A DNA stretch of 7,833 bases from NCBI GenBank assembly GCA_030043675.1, contig JASHXG010000264.1, positions 1 through 7,833 on the forward strand, given 5' to 3'. This stretch comes from Vulcanimicrobiota bacterium. Lineage in GTDB: Bacteria > Vulcanimicrobiota > Vulcanimicrobiia > Vulcanimicrobiales > Vulcanimicrobiaceae. Shown in pieces: positions 1 to 5,382 of this stretch. The notes under the pieces were generated by a model, which worked only from the letters and a program-made list of their open reading frames with translations, was not told the DNA's origin and did no database searches. A program made the position numbers and the translations under genes. The number at the start of each line of letters is the position of its first letter. Positions within the stretch are counted from its first letter, which is position 1.

Positions 1-206
1 GTCAGGTCCTCGGAATATTGGGTCTCTTCGCGTTCCATGTCGTTGACGAGGTCGAGGAAGTCGAGCGGCGAGTCCACGGTATCGTCGGGCGCCGCCGTGC
101 TCACGACCTTGACCTTGCTCAGATCGATCTGCTGCCCGGAGAGCGCGCTCTCGAGTGCCTTGGGATCCGATTGGGGAAAGATGCCGACGACCAAACGATC
201 AGCCAC
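1..206 (-). CDS. N-terminal part of an unrecognised protein, runs off the left edge
   Basis: Reading the minus strand from a GTG at 204-206 gives an open frame of 68 codons to the window edge. It starts V-A-D-R-L-V-V-G-I-F-P-Q-S-D-P-K and continues through a segment rich in Asp, Ser and Val, then an acidic helix-like stretch (L-V-N-D-M-E-R-E-E). The start is supported by GAGGAGA seven bases upstream and by the fact that the preceding aminotransferase gene ends within that Shine-Dalgarno sequence, 13 bp before the GTG. The opening (a short hydrophobic strand, then a helix, then V-K-V-V-S-T-A) could be a small beta-alpha-beta fold, but that is a guess. There is no signal peptide or membrane segment in the visible part. 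I do not recognise the family and assign no function. Its place last in the minus-strand run suggests cotranscription with the aminotransferase. Confidence 0.75.
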   Translation of the reverse strand, partial: MADRLVVGIFPQSDPKALESALSGQQIDLSKVKVVSTAAPDDTVDSPLDFLDLVNDMEREETQYSEDL

Positions 207-213
207 GCGCGCG

Positions 214-220
214 TCTCCTC
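214..220 (-). promoter_or_regulatory. Shine-Dalgarno sequence fixing the GTG start of the left-edge gene
   Basis: The minus strand reads GAGGAGA here, a near-perfect anti-16S match, seven bases before the GTG at 204-206. It overlaps the TAG stop of the aminotransferase gene at 220-222, so ribosomes finishing that gene are placed at the next start. This decides in favour of a non-ATG start. Confidence 0.75.
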
Positions 221-1428
221 TAGCGTAGGTAGGTTCTTATGGCGTGGCCGAGCCGTTCGACGCCCAGGCCGATATTCTTCTCCGAGGCATTCGAGAAGTT
301 CAGTCGCATGCCGTCGTGCACGTCGCGGCCTGGATAGAAGTTGACGCCGGGCACGAAGACGACTTTCGACTGGGCCGAAATGACGAGCAGCTCGGTCGTA
401 TCGACGCCCGGCACCGTGACCCAGAGAAACATCCCGCCGCTGGGCCGAGTGGAGCGCACCCCTTCGGGCATGTGTTCGACCAGCGCGTCGGCCATGACGT
501 CGCGACGCCGAGCGTAGGTCTGAGCGATGCGGCGAACGTGCGCGTCAAACTTCTCGCCGTCGCTCGCGTACTCGTGGAAGATGTACTGAGCCAGCGTCCC
601 ACTGTGCAGGTCGGCGCCCTGCTTGGCCAGCACGATCTTTTCACGGATCTCGGCATCGCCGATGACGAGCCATGCGACGCGCATCCCCGGCGCCATGATC
701 TTACTGCCCGTACCCGAGTAGATAACCGCTCCGCTCGTCGGGTATGTGATGAGCGCCGGCAGATCGTTGCCCTCGAAGCGAAGCTCGCCGTACGGATCGT
801 CTTCGACGATCGGCAGATCGAAGCTCTCGCAGATGCGCACGACGCTTTCGCGGCGGGCGCGTGAAAGCGTCCGTCCCGTCGGGTTTGCGAAATTCGGTAC
901 GAGGTAGAGAAACTTCGGAAAAGGATCCGCGCGATCGAGCACGCGCTCGAGCGATTCGGGAATCAGACCCTCCTCGTCGGTATCGACCGTGAGATATCGG
1001 GCCTGGTAGGCGTCGAAGGCCTGAATCGCGCCGAGATAAGATGGATCTTCCATCACCACGTGATCGCCCGGATCGAGGAAGACCTTTCCGAGAAGGTCGA
1101 GACCCTGCTGCGAGCCGTTGACGATCGTGACGCTTTCGGCATCGAAGATGCGTCCGAAGCGGCGCGTGAGGCGCTCGGCCACCCAGATGCGCATCTCGGG
1201 AATTCCTTCGGTCACGCTGTATTGCAACGCGGCGGCTCCGTAGCGATCCATGACGGCGCGCGCAGCTTGCGCGATGGCGGCGGTAGGAAAGAGCTCGGGA
1301 GCGGGAAGGCCGCCGCCGAACGAGATGATGTCGGGCTGCTGTGTGACCTTGAGCATCTCGCGAATAGTGGACGCGCGCAGCCGAGCGGTGCGCTCGGCGA
1401 ACTTCGCGGCTCGCGAGATGGTCGCCAT
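220..1428 (-). CDS. PLP-dependent aminotransferase, fold type I (2-aminoadipate/aromatic-type, LysN/ARO8-like)
   Basis: This 402-residue protein has the full length of a class I/II aminotransferase without the N-terminal DNA-binding domain of MocR regulators. Visible landmarks in order are ISFGGGLPAPELFP (35-48), NGSQQGLDLLGKVFLDPGDH (104-123), the EDPSY segment (127-131), NFANPTG (179-185) with Asn182, VEDDPYGELRF (208-218) with the PLP-ring Asp/Tyr region, and YSGTGSKIMAPGMRVAW (237-253). In the last of these Lys243 should form the Schiff base and Arg250 contact the phosphate. PSGGMFLW (329-336) and MRLNFS (374-379), with the substrate-carboxylate Arg375, close the protein. Relatives transfer amino groups between 2-oxoglutarate and 2-aminoadipate, aromatic or branched-chain amino acids in the cytoplasm; the substrate here cannot be read from sequence. 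The ATG lies 13 bp after the membrane-protein stop with no clear Shine-Dalgarno, so translation may depend on coupling. The GTGSKIM active-site segment differs from the usual GTFSKTL. Confidence 0.9.
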   Translation of the reverse strand: MATISRAAKFAERTARLRASTIREMLKVTQQPDIISFGGGLPAPELFPTAAIAQAARAVMDRYGAAALQYSVTEGIPEMRIWVAERLTRRFGRIFDAESVTIVNGSQQGLDLLGKVFLDPGDHVVMEDPSYLGAIQAFDAYQARYLTVDTDEEGLIPESLERVLDRADPFPKFLYLVPNFANPTGRTLSRARRESVVRICESFDLPIVEDDPYGELRFEGNDLPALITYPTSGAVIYSGTGSKIMAPGMRVAWLVIGDAEIREKIVLAKQGADLHSGTLAQYIFHEYASDGEKFDAHVRRIAQTYARRRDVMADALVEHMPEGVRSTRPSGGMFLWVTVPGVDTTELLVISAQSKVVFVPGVNFYPGRDVHDGMRLNFSNASEKNIGLGVERLGHAIRTYLR

Positions 1429-1433
1429 ATTTG

Positions 1434-1450
1434 ACCGGCTATTAGCCGGC
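1434..1450 (-). repeat. Short inverted repeat between membrane-protein and aminotransferase genes
   Basis: On the minus strand GCCGGC, a five-base loop TAATA, then GCCGGT form a 6-bp stem with one G-U pair. The loop contains the TAA stop of the upstream gene, and the stem lies immediately before the aminotransferase ATG. No T-tract follows, so it is not a standard intrinsic terminator. It might affect translation of the aminotransferase, or it may be chance in GC-rich DNA. Confidence 0.35.
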
Positions 1451-2305
1451 GGGCATCGGTGGTCCGCTAATCGGAGCGCGCGTCGGGGGAGGCTGCCCCG
1501 GCCCGATCGGTCCGGTGAACGACTCGCCGGCGAAGGAGAGTATCGTCGCCCCCAAGCCGATCAATCCAACGAAGATCAAAACCAGCGTTCCAATCACCGG
1601 CACCAGCTCCGCGGCGGTGATCATCGCGATGCCGACCAGCAAGGCGACGAGCGGCGACGGCGTCCGTGCCGGGCTGATCAGCTCGCAGAGCCGGCGCCCG
1701 ATCAAGAGTGCGAGCGCCGCCGTGCCGAGGAAGACGGCCGCCACGAGGAAGACGAATTCGAGCGCGATCAGCGGGATCAGCAGGATCGTGATCGCCAGCA
1801 GCACGGCGAGCGGAAGGACCGCCACGCAGCCGAGCAGACCCACTGCAACCGAGAGCCCGGGATGGCGCTCCAGACGGTCGAGCACCATGCGCGTGCGCAG
1901 CGGAAAGATGAGGAAGACCAGCAGCGCCAGCAGATTCCACGAGAGCCGCCAGAGCAGGCGGTGATCCGGAAGCAGCGGGTTGTAGATGGAATCGCCGGGC
2001 GCCCACGGCACGACGTCTTGGGTGAGCGTTCCGCCGATTTGATTGACGTGCCCGGTGACCACGCCGCCTGGACGCGGATCGTAGTTGCCGCCGATGACGT
2101 TGACGTCGCCTTCGACGATGCCGGCATTGGTTGCGTCGCCCATGATCACGTTGAGATCGCCGTCGACGATCTGACCCGGCTCGACCACGACCGAGCCGAA
2201 GTAGGTGCCGCCGTGGTAGACGGCCTGGGTGCGCGCGCTCGCGCGTTCGGGAGTGAAGGTCAGCGCCGCGAGAAGCAACGCAAAGAGGATCGTGGCAGAC
2301 TTCAT
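1442..2305 (-). CDS. Exported bactofilin-like (polymer-forming) repeat protein with C-terminal multi-pass membrane domain
   Basis: The 287-residue product begins with a signal peptide (MKSATILFALLLAALTF..., with a likely ASA|R cleavage near residue 24). Next is a glycine-rich beta-repeat segment at about 35-95 with three copies of G-[DH]-[LV]-N-x-I-x-G (residues 49-56, 66-73, 85-92), the kind of turn seen in bactofilin-type right-handed beta-helices. From about 120 to 256 come four or five hydrophobic segments (roughly 121-137, 151-172, 173-203, 219-256). A Pro/Gly-rich tail of about 23 residues ends the protein. The start shares ATGA with the anti-sigma stop and has GAGGGA ten bases upstream. 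The role is inferred: an envelope scaffold or sensor working with the sigma/anti-sigma pair encoded immediately before it. Ordinary bactofilins are cytosolic or membrane-associated filament proteins, so the signal peptide suggests the repeat faces the outside. No enzyme motif is visible. Confidence 0.75.
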   Translation of the reverse strand: MKSATILFALLLAALTFTPERASARTQAVYHGGTYFGSVVVEPGQIVDGDLNVIMGDATNAGIVEGDVNVIGGNYDPRPGGVVTGHVNQIGGTLTQDVVPWAPGDSIYNPLLPDHRLLWRLSWNLLALLVFLIFPLRTRMVLDRLERHPGLSVAVGLLGCVAVLPLAVLLAITILLIPLIALEFVFLVAAVFLGTAALALLIGRRLCELISPARTPSPLVALLVGIAMITAAELVPVIGTLVLIFVGLIGLGATILSFAGESFTGPIGPGQPPPTRAPISGPPMPAG

Positions 2306-2847
2306 GGTTGCTGATTCCCTCGCGCGAGATGGAAGGCCAAGAGCGGTCGCACCCGCCGGTAGCCGAAGATGAGTGCGGCAAGGAGGACAAGGTCGACGGC
2401 CAGGACCGCCGTTACCGCCGCCGCCGCGAACGGCGTCACCGGCGCGAAGACGTGCAAGGCCGCGCCGAGTGCGGCGGCCGCATCGCGCGCCCGAGCGTCG
2501 AATGCACTAAAGAAGCCGTTTGCGTAGCGCCCTTGCAACTGTACGGCGGCCGCCAGTGCCCACGCGACGACGAGATAGATGGCGAGCGGAAGCCACGGCA
2601 GAGCTCGCGGACGCGCATGCTGCGGCGTCATGCGCGCCGCTGCGACGACCGCCACCGTGAAGTCCGCAGGAACCTCGGCGCGCCACTGCGCGGTGGCGAG
2701 CAGCGCATCCACGACCCGCAGCTCGGCCAGCAAGGCGGCGCAGGAGTCGCAACCCCGCAGGTGCTCGGCAACGCCGCGCATCTTCCGGGGCGAAAGGGTC
2801 GCCTCGAGGTAGGCATCGAGCACCGGCTCACACCAAGAGCAGCGCAC
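2302..2847 (-). CDS. Anti-sigma factor, zinc-finger (zf-HC2/ZAS) type with two membrane segments
   Basis: This 181-residue protein carries an N-terminal zinc-binding anti-sigma domain: Cys3, Cys6, then H-L-R-G-C-D-S-C, giving His29-x3-Cys33-x2-Cys36, the hallmark of ZAS anti-sigma factors. Such proteins bind and hold their partner ECF sigma factor at the membrane until a signal releases it. Two hydrophobic segments follow (about 84-104 and 139-162). They are separated by a loop of only about 35 residues that should lie outside if the N-terminus is cytoplasmic. The short loop argues against a large sensor domain of its own. The GTG start at 2845-2847 lies inside the last codons of the sigma gene (20-bp overlap), with a purine-rich AAGGGGGGA a few bases upstream, so translation is probably coupled to the sigma factor. 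A start further in would lose Cys3 and Cys6. Conserved Cys residues allow redox sensing, but nothing proves it. Confidence 0.88.
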   Translation of the reverse strand: MRCSWCEPVLDAYLEATLSPRKMRGVAEHLRGCDSCAALLAELRVVDALLATAQWRAEVPADFTVAVVAAARMTPQHARPRALPWLPLAIYLVVAWALAAAVQLQGRYANGFFSAFDARARDAAAALGAALHVFAPVTPFAAAAVTAVLAVDLVLLAALIFGYRRVRPLLAFHLARGNQQP

Positions 2848-3469
2848 GGCGTCCCCCCTTCTCGCTGCGGGCTTGCAGCGTCGTGACCGCGTGCGCCTCG
2901 CGGTCGCGCATCTTCTTGGTCAGCGCGATCTTCCCGCGATGGATCAGGGTCTTGACGTTCCCGAGGGAAAGCCCGAGCGTGGTTGCGATCGTCGCGTATT
3001 CCATGTTGTCGAAATAGCGCAGCGCCAAGACCGTCCGCATCCGCTCCGGCAGGTCCGCCAGCGCGGCACGCAGCTCGCGCTCCGCCTCCTCGCGCAGCAC
3101 GCCGCCGGCCGGATCGGCGTCGCGCGAAAAGTCCGCGAACGAGCTCTCGAGCGTTGGCTCTTGCGAGAGATCTTGCATCTGCGGGCCGCGCAGCGACTTG
3201 GAAAGGTAGGTTCGAATCACGTTGCGGGCAATCTGATAGATCCAGGTCGAGAACTTGCCGAGTTGCGGATTGAACGTCCCCAAGTGCGCGTAGGCGCGCA
3301 AGAAGGTCTCCTGCGAGAGGTCCGCGGTTTCGGACTGATTTCGCACCGTCGCGCCGATGAAGTTCGCGATACCCCGCTTGTAGCGATCGACGAGCACGCC
3401 GAAGACCTCCCTTTCTCCGGAGCGCACCCGGCGAACCAGAGCTTCGTCGCTCTGATCACGGAATGCCAT
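2828..3469 (-). CDS. ECF (group 4) RNA polymerase sigma factor, RpoE-like
   Basis: The 213-residue protein has the two-domain ECF layout. Sigma region 2 spans about residues 8-92, with DLSQETFLRAY (50-60) in the core-binding part and FSTWIYQIARNVIRTYL (73-89) in the -10-recognising part. After a linker of about 40 residues, region 4 spans about 131-190. LPERMRTVLALRYFDNMEY (140-158) is followed by the helix-turn-helix TLGLSLGNVKTLIHRGKIAL, which reads the -35 element. The start is ATG with GAGGGAGG directly in front of it. The C-terminal 20 or so residues beyond region 4 are basic and are encoded by the DNA that overlaps the anti-sigma start. It should direct polymerase to an envelope or stress regulon, probably including its own operon, and be held inactive by the neighbouring anti-sigma factor. 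The exact ECF group cannot be assigned by eye. Confidence 0.95.
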   Translation of the reverse strand: MAFRDQSDEALVRRVRSGEREVFGVLVDRYKRGIANFIGATVRNQSETADLSQETFLRAYAHLGTFNPQLGKFSTWIYQIARNVIRTYLSKSLRGPQMQDLSQEPTLESSFADFSRDADPAGGVLREEAERELRAALADLPERMRTVLALRYFDNMEYATIATTLGLSLGNVKTLIHRGKIALTKKMRDREAHAVTTLQARSEKGGRRALLLV

Positions 3470-3522
3470 CCTCCCTCGATTCTGTTTCTCTGGCGGCTGT
3501 TACCCCGGCTGGGCCCGGTTTG
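3470..3522 (-). promoter_or_regulatory. Gap upstream of the sigma factor gene with a GTAACA direct repeat (candidate promoter)
   Basis: This 53-bp gap separates the epimerase stop from the sigma factor ATG. On the minus strand GTAACA occurs at 3526-3521 (overlapping the epimerase TAA) and again at 3503-3498, 23 bp apart. GTAAC-like and related AAC-containing motifs serve as -35 elements for several ECF sigma factors, so an autoregulated promoter is possible. I cannot point to a convincing -10 element, and no T-tract terminator is present, so readthrough from the epimerase gene is equally possible. The last eight bases (3470-3477) are the GAGGGAGG ribosome binding site. Confidence 0.25.
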
Positions 3523-4059
3523 TTACGCTTCCCGCAAGCTCGCGAGGGGCGGGTTGGCGGCGTCGCGCCGTGAGAGAATCGGCCGCCGCCCGGCGAGCGG
3601 CCACTCGATCCCCAGCGCGGGGTCGTCCCACGCGACGCCGACCTCGAGGTCCGGGTCGTATGGCGCGCTCTGCTTGTACGCGAAGATCGTATCGTCTTCC
3701 AAGGCAAGGAACCCGTGGAGGAATCCGACGGGAACGTAGAGCTGCCGTCCCTCGCGCGCGGTCAGCGTGGTGCCGAACCATTTTCCGTAGGTCGAGCTCT
3801 CCGCCCGCGCGTCGACGATCACGTCGAAGGCGCTGCCCGACAGCACGCCGACGAGTTTGGCCATCTGCGCGCTCCCGTGAAGACCGCGCAGCACGCCGCG
3901 GTGCGAGCGCGAAACGTTGTCTTGCACGAAGTCCGCATCGACACCGCACCGGCGATAGCGATCGAGCGAGTAGACTTCGCTAAAGGATCCTCGCTCGTCG
4001 GTAAAGATGCGAGGCACGACGATCATCGCGCCGGCAAGAGGTAATTGCTCGATCTCCAT
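3523..4059 (-). CDS. rfbC: dTDP-4-dehydrorhamnose 3,5-epimerase family protein (RmlC/RfbC-type cupin)
   Basis: At 178 residues it has the usual RmlC length. Family landmarks are FTDERGSFSEVY (19-30), NVSRSHRGVLRGLH (48-61), KLVGVLSGSAFDVIVDAR (68-85), TYGKWFG (90-96), GFLHGF (112-117), VAWDDPALGIEWPL (142-155) and ILSRRD (161-166). By alignment from memory with characterised RmlC, His61 and Asp166 form the catalytic dyad and Tyr134 is the proton donor; Arg58 and Lys68 are also conserved. The enzyme epimerises C3 and C5 of a nucleotide-bound 4-keto-6-deoxyhexose before reduction by RmlD, for which a partner gene lies on the opposite side of the divergent gap. The loop after RGLH is three residues shorter than in classical RmlC and lacks its aromatic-Gln pair, so the sugar or number of epimerisations may differ. 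The ATG fits the family N-terminus, although no Shine-Dalgarno precedes it. Confidence 0.88.
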   Translation of the reverse strand: MEIEQLPLAGAMIVVPRIFTDERGSFSEVYSLDRYRRCGVDADFVQDNVSRSHRGVLRGLHGSAQMAKLVGVLSGSAFDVIVDARAESSTYGKWFGTTLTAREGRQLYVPVGFLHGFLALEDDTIFAYKQSAPYDPDLEVGVAWDDPALGIEWPLAGRRPILSRRDAANPPLASLREA

Positions 4060-4074
4060 GAGAAGGTTGATTCG
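4060..4074. promoter_or_regulatory. 15-bp divergent gap between epimerase and flippase genes
   Basis: The epimerase ATG (minus strand) and the chosen flippase ATG (plus strand) are only 15 bp apart, and half of that is the flippase ribosome binding site. No promoter pair can fit, so each gene's promoter must lie inside the other's coding region or further away. I could not identify -10 or -35 boxes with confidence. Confidence 0.4.
4061..4066 (+). promoter_or_regulatory. Shine-Dalgarno AGAAGG supporting the flippase ATG at 4075
   Basis: AGAAGG lies eight bases before the ATG at 4075-4077. The same frame also has an upstream TTG at 4045 with AGAGG a few bases before it, but that start would overlap the divergent epimerase gene by 15 bp and add ten polar residues not typical of flippases. 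The ATG is preferred. Confidence 0.6.
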
Positions 4075-5382
4075 ATGAACGGCGGTCTCAGTCCACCGAG
4101 CGTGCTGTTAGACGGCTTCGAGCGCCTTCGCGCGAGCGTCATGCTGAAGCAGAGCGCTCTGGTCTTTACCGCCGCGATGGTGCTCAACGTCTGCGGCTTT
4201 CTCGTGCACGCGATTGCCAGCCGGCAACTCGGCGTCGCGACCTACGGAGCATTCTACGCGCTCAACTCGGCTGCGGTCATCGCGGCGCTGCCCGCGGGTT
4301 TCATGGCACCGGTCGTCGCGCAGCTCGCGGCCGAGTTTCGTGCGCTGCACGACGACGGTCATTTACGCAGCTTGACCAAGAGCGTGGCGTTTGGCTTTGC
4401 GGTCCTGGGGCTGCTTTATCTGTTGGTGTCGCTGCTCGGAGCGGCCGCTTTTTCGAATTTCTTGCGCGTGCCGGTCTGGTCGGTACCGCTCGCCGGTTTG
4501 TTCGCAGCCATCGTCCTCTGCCTGGGCGCGTTGCGCGCGCTAGCGCAAGGAACCCAGGATTTCCTTGGGTACTCGGTCTCCAACGCCGTCGAAGGAATCG
4601 GTAAAGTCATCGCCGTCGCGGTGCTGCTCTCGATCGGGCTGCGGCTCTTCGGCGCCATTTTCGGATTCCTCTTGGGGCCCGTCTGCGCGTTGATCTACAT
4701 CGGCAGACGATTGGTGCAGCGTTACAGCCGCGCGCAGCCGCATTCGATCCGCTATGACTGGAGGCGGATCGTGAAGGCGGGCGCGGGCGCCGCAGCGGCC
4801 ACGATTACAATGACGCTGATGGGCACGGCGGACGTCGTCTTGGTAAAGCACTTTTTCGATGCCCACGACGCCGGGCTCTACGCGGCGGCTTCGCTCGGCG
4901 GAAAAATCCTGCTCTATCTCGTCGGCTTCGTTCCGACGGTGCTCCTTCCGCAAGCCGCGGACCGGCATGCGCGCGGCGCGCGCACGCGCGAGGTTCTCGT
5001 TGCCAGCCTGCTGATGCTGGCCGTCATCGCGCTCGGCGGTCTTTTCGTGTTTTACTTCTTCGGAATCGACGTTCTGCACGCGCTGGTCGGGCACGCATAC
5101 GACGCGGCGGCCCCGCTTCTGGTCACCTATGGAGCGGCCATGATTCTGCTGGCGCTGACCAACGCGCTGACGTTTTACGGCATCGCCACGCATCGTCTCG
5201 GCTTCACGGTGCCGCTCCTCGTCTGTACGTTCGCCACGCTGGGTGCGATCGCCGCGATCCATCCGACGCTGACCACCGTGGTAGAGATCATGGTTCTCGG
5301 GAACCTAGCGGCGGTTGTGGCGGTCGCCATGTCGCTGATCGGCCAGCGACACCATACGGCGCGGCCGCAGGCCGCGGCGTGA
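4075..5382 (+). CDS. Oligosaccharide/polysaccharide flippase (Wzx-like, MOP superfamily)
   Basis: The 435-residue protein is almost entirely hydrophobic, with about twelve predicted membrane segments (roughly 27-48, 65-85, 105-128, 138-158, 176-190, 192-209, 233-256, 276-293, 308-330, 345-368, 378-395, 402-423). The length, the N-terminal MLKQSALVFTAAMVLNVCGF entry segment, the ATYGAFYALNS pattern after helix 1, and the mid-protein stretch TADVVLVKHFFDAHDAGLYA (251-270) are typical of polysaccharide biosynthesis flippases. These move undecaprenyl-linked or similar glycans across the cytoplasmic membrane. Its stop overlaps the start of the dTDP-rhamnose reductase gene (GTGA), so the two are translationally coupled, which fits export of a deoxysugar-containing surface glycan. 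The cargo cannot be told from sequence. A TTG at 4045 would give 445 residues and is less likely. The family call is strong; the individual Wzx name is not justified. Confidence 0.88.
   Translation: MNGGLSPPSVLLDGFERLRASVMLKQSALVFTAAMVLNVCGFLVHAIASRQLGVATYGAFYALNSAAVIAALPAGFMAPVVAQLAAEFRALHDDGHLRSLTKSVAFGFAVLGLLYLLVSLLGAAAFSNFLRVPVWSVPLAGLFAAIVLCLGALRALAQGTQDFLGYSVSNAVEGIGKVIAVAVLLSIGLRLFGAIFGFLLGPVCALIYIGRRLVQRYSRAQPHSIRYDWRRIVKAGAGAAAATITMTLMGTADVVLVKHFFDAHDAGLYAAASLGGKILLYLVGFVPTVLLPQAADRHARGARTREVLVASLLMLAVIALGGLFVFYFFGIDVLHALVGHAYDAAAPLLVTYGAAMILLALTNALTFYGIATHRLGFTVPLLVCTFATLGAIAAIHPTLTTVVEIMVLGNLAAVVAVAMSLIGQRHHTARPQAAA

Noticed and set aside
1250..2314. Long plus-strand open frame (354 codons) opposite the membrane protein and aminotransferase start
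   Set aside because: It is antisense to two genes with clear motifs, and its product is a low-complexity string of Arg, Asp, Gln and Glu typical of reverse-frame translation of GC-rich membrane-protein genes. It spans a gene junction.
3501..3521. CCGG-rich inverted repeat between epimerase and sigma factor genes as an intrinsic terminator
   Set aside because: The stem is only about four perfect base pairs and no T-tract follows on the minus strand. Such repeats are common by chance in GC-rich DNA.
2308..3739. Plus-strand open frames of 192 and 288 codons opposite the anti-sigma, sigma and epimerase genes
   Set aside because: They are antisense shadows with Arg-rich, motif-free products. The minus-strand reading gives complete, recognisable ECF sigma, ZAS anti-sigma and RmlC proteins.
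3990..4044. TAAAGAT near 3999 as a -10 box for the flippase
   Set aside because: No convincing -35 at the right distance, and the match lies inside conserved epimerase coding sequence; a single AT-rich hexamer is not enough.
4045..4074. Upstream TTG start for the flippase
   Set aside because: It would overlap the divergent epimerase gene by 15 bp and add ten polar residues. The ATG at 4075 has AGAAGG at ideal spacing.
4540..5262. Minus-strand open frame of 240 codons inside the flippase gene
   Set aside because: Its product is charged and repetitive (Arg, Glu, Asp, Gln), as expected for the antisense of a membrane protein. The plus strand encodes a full flippase.
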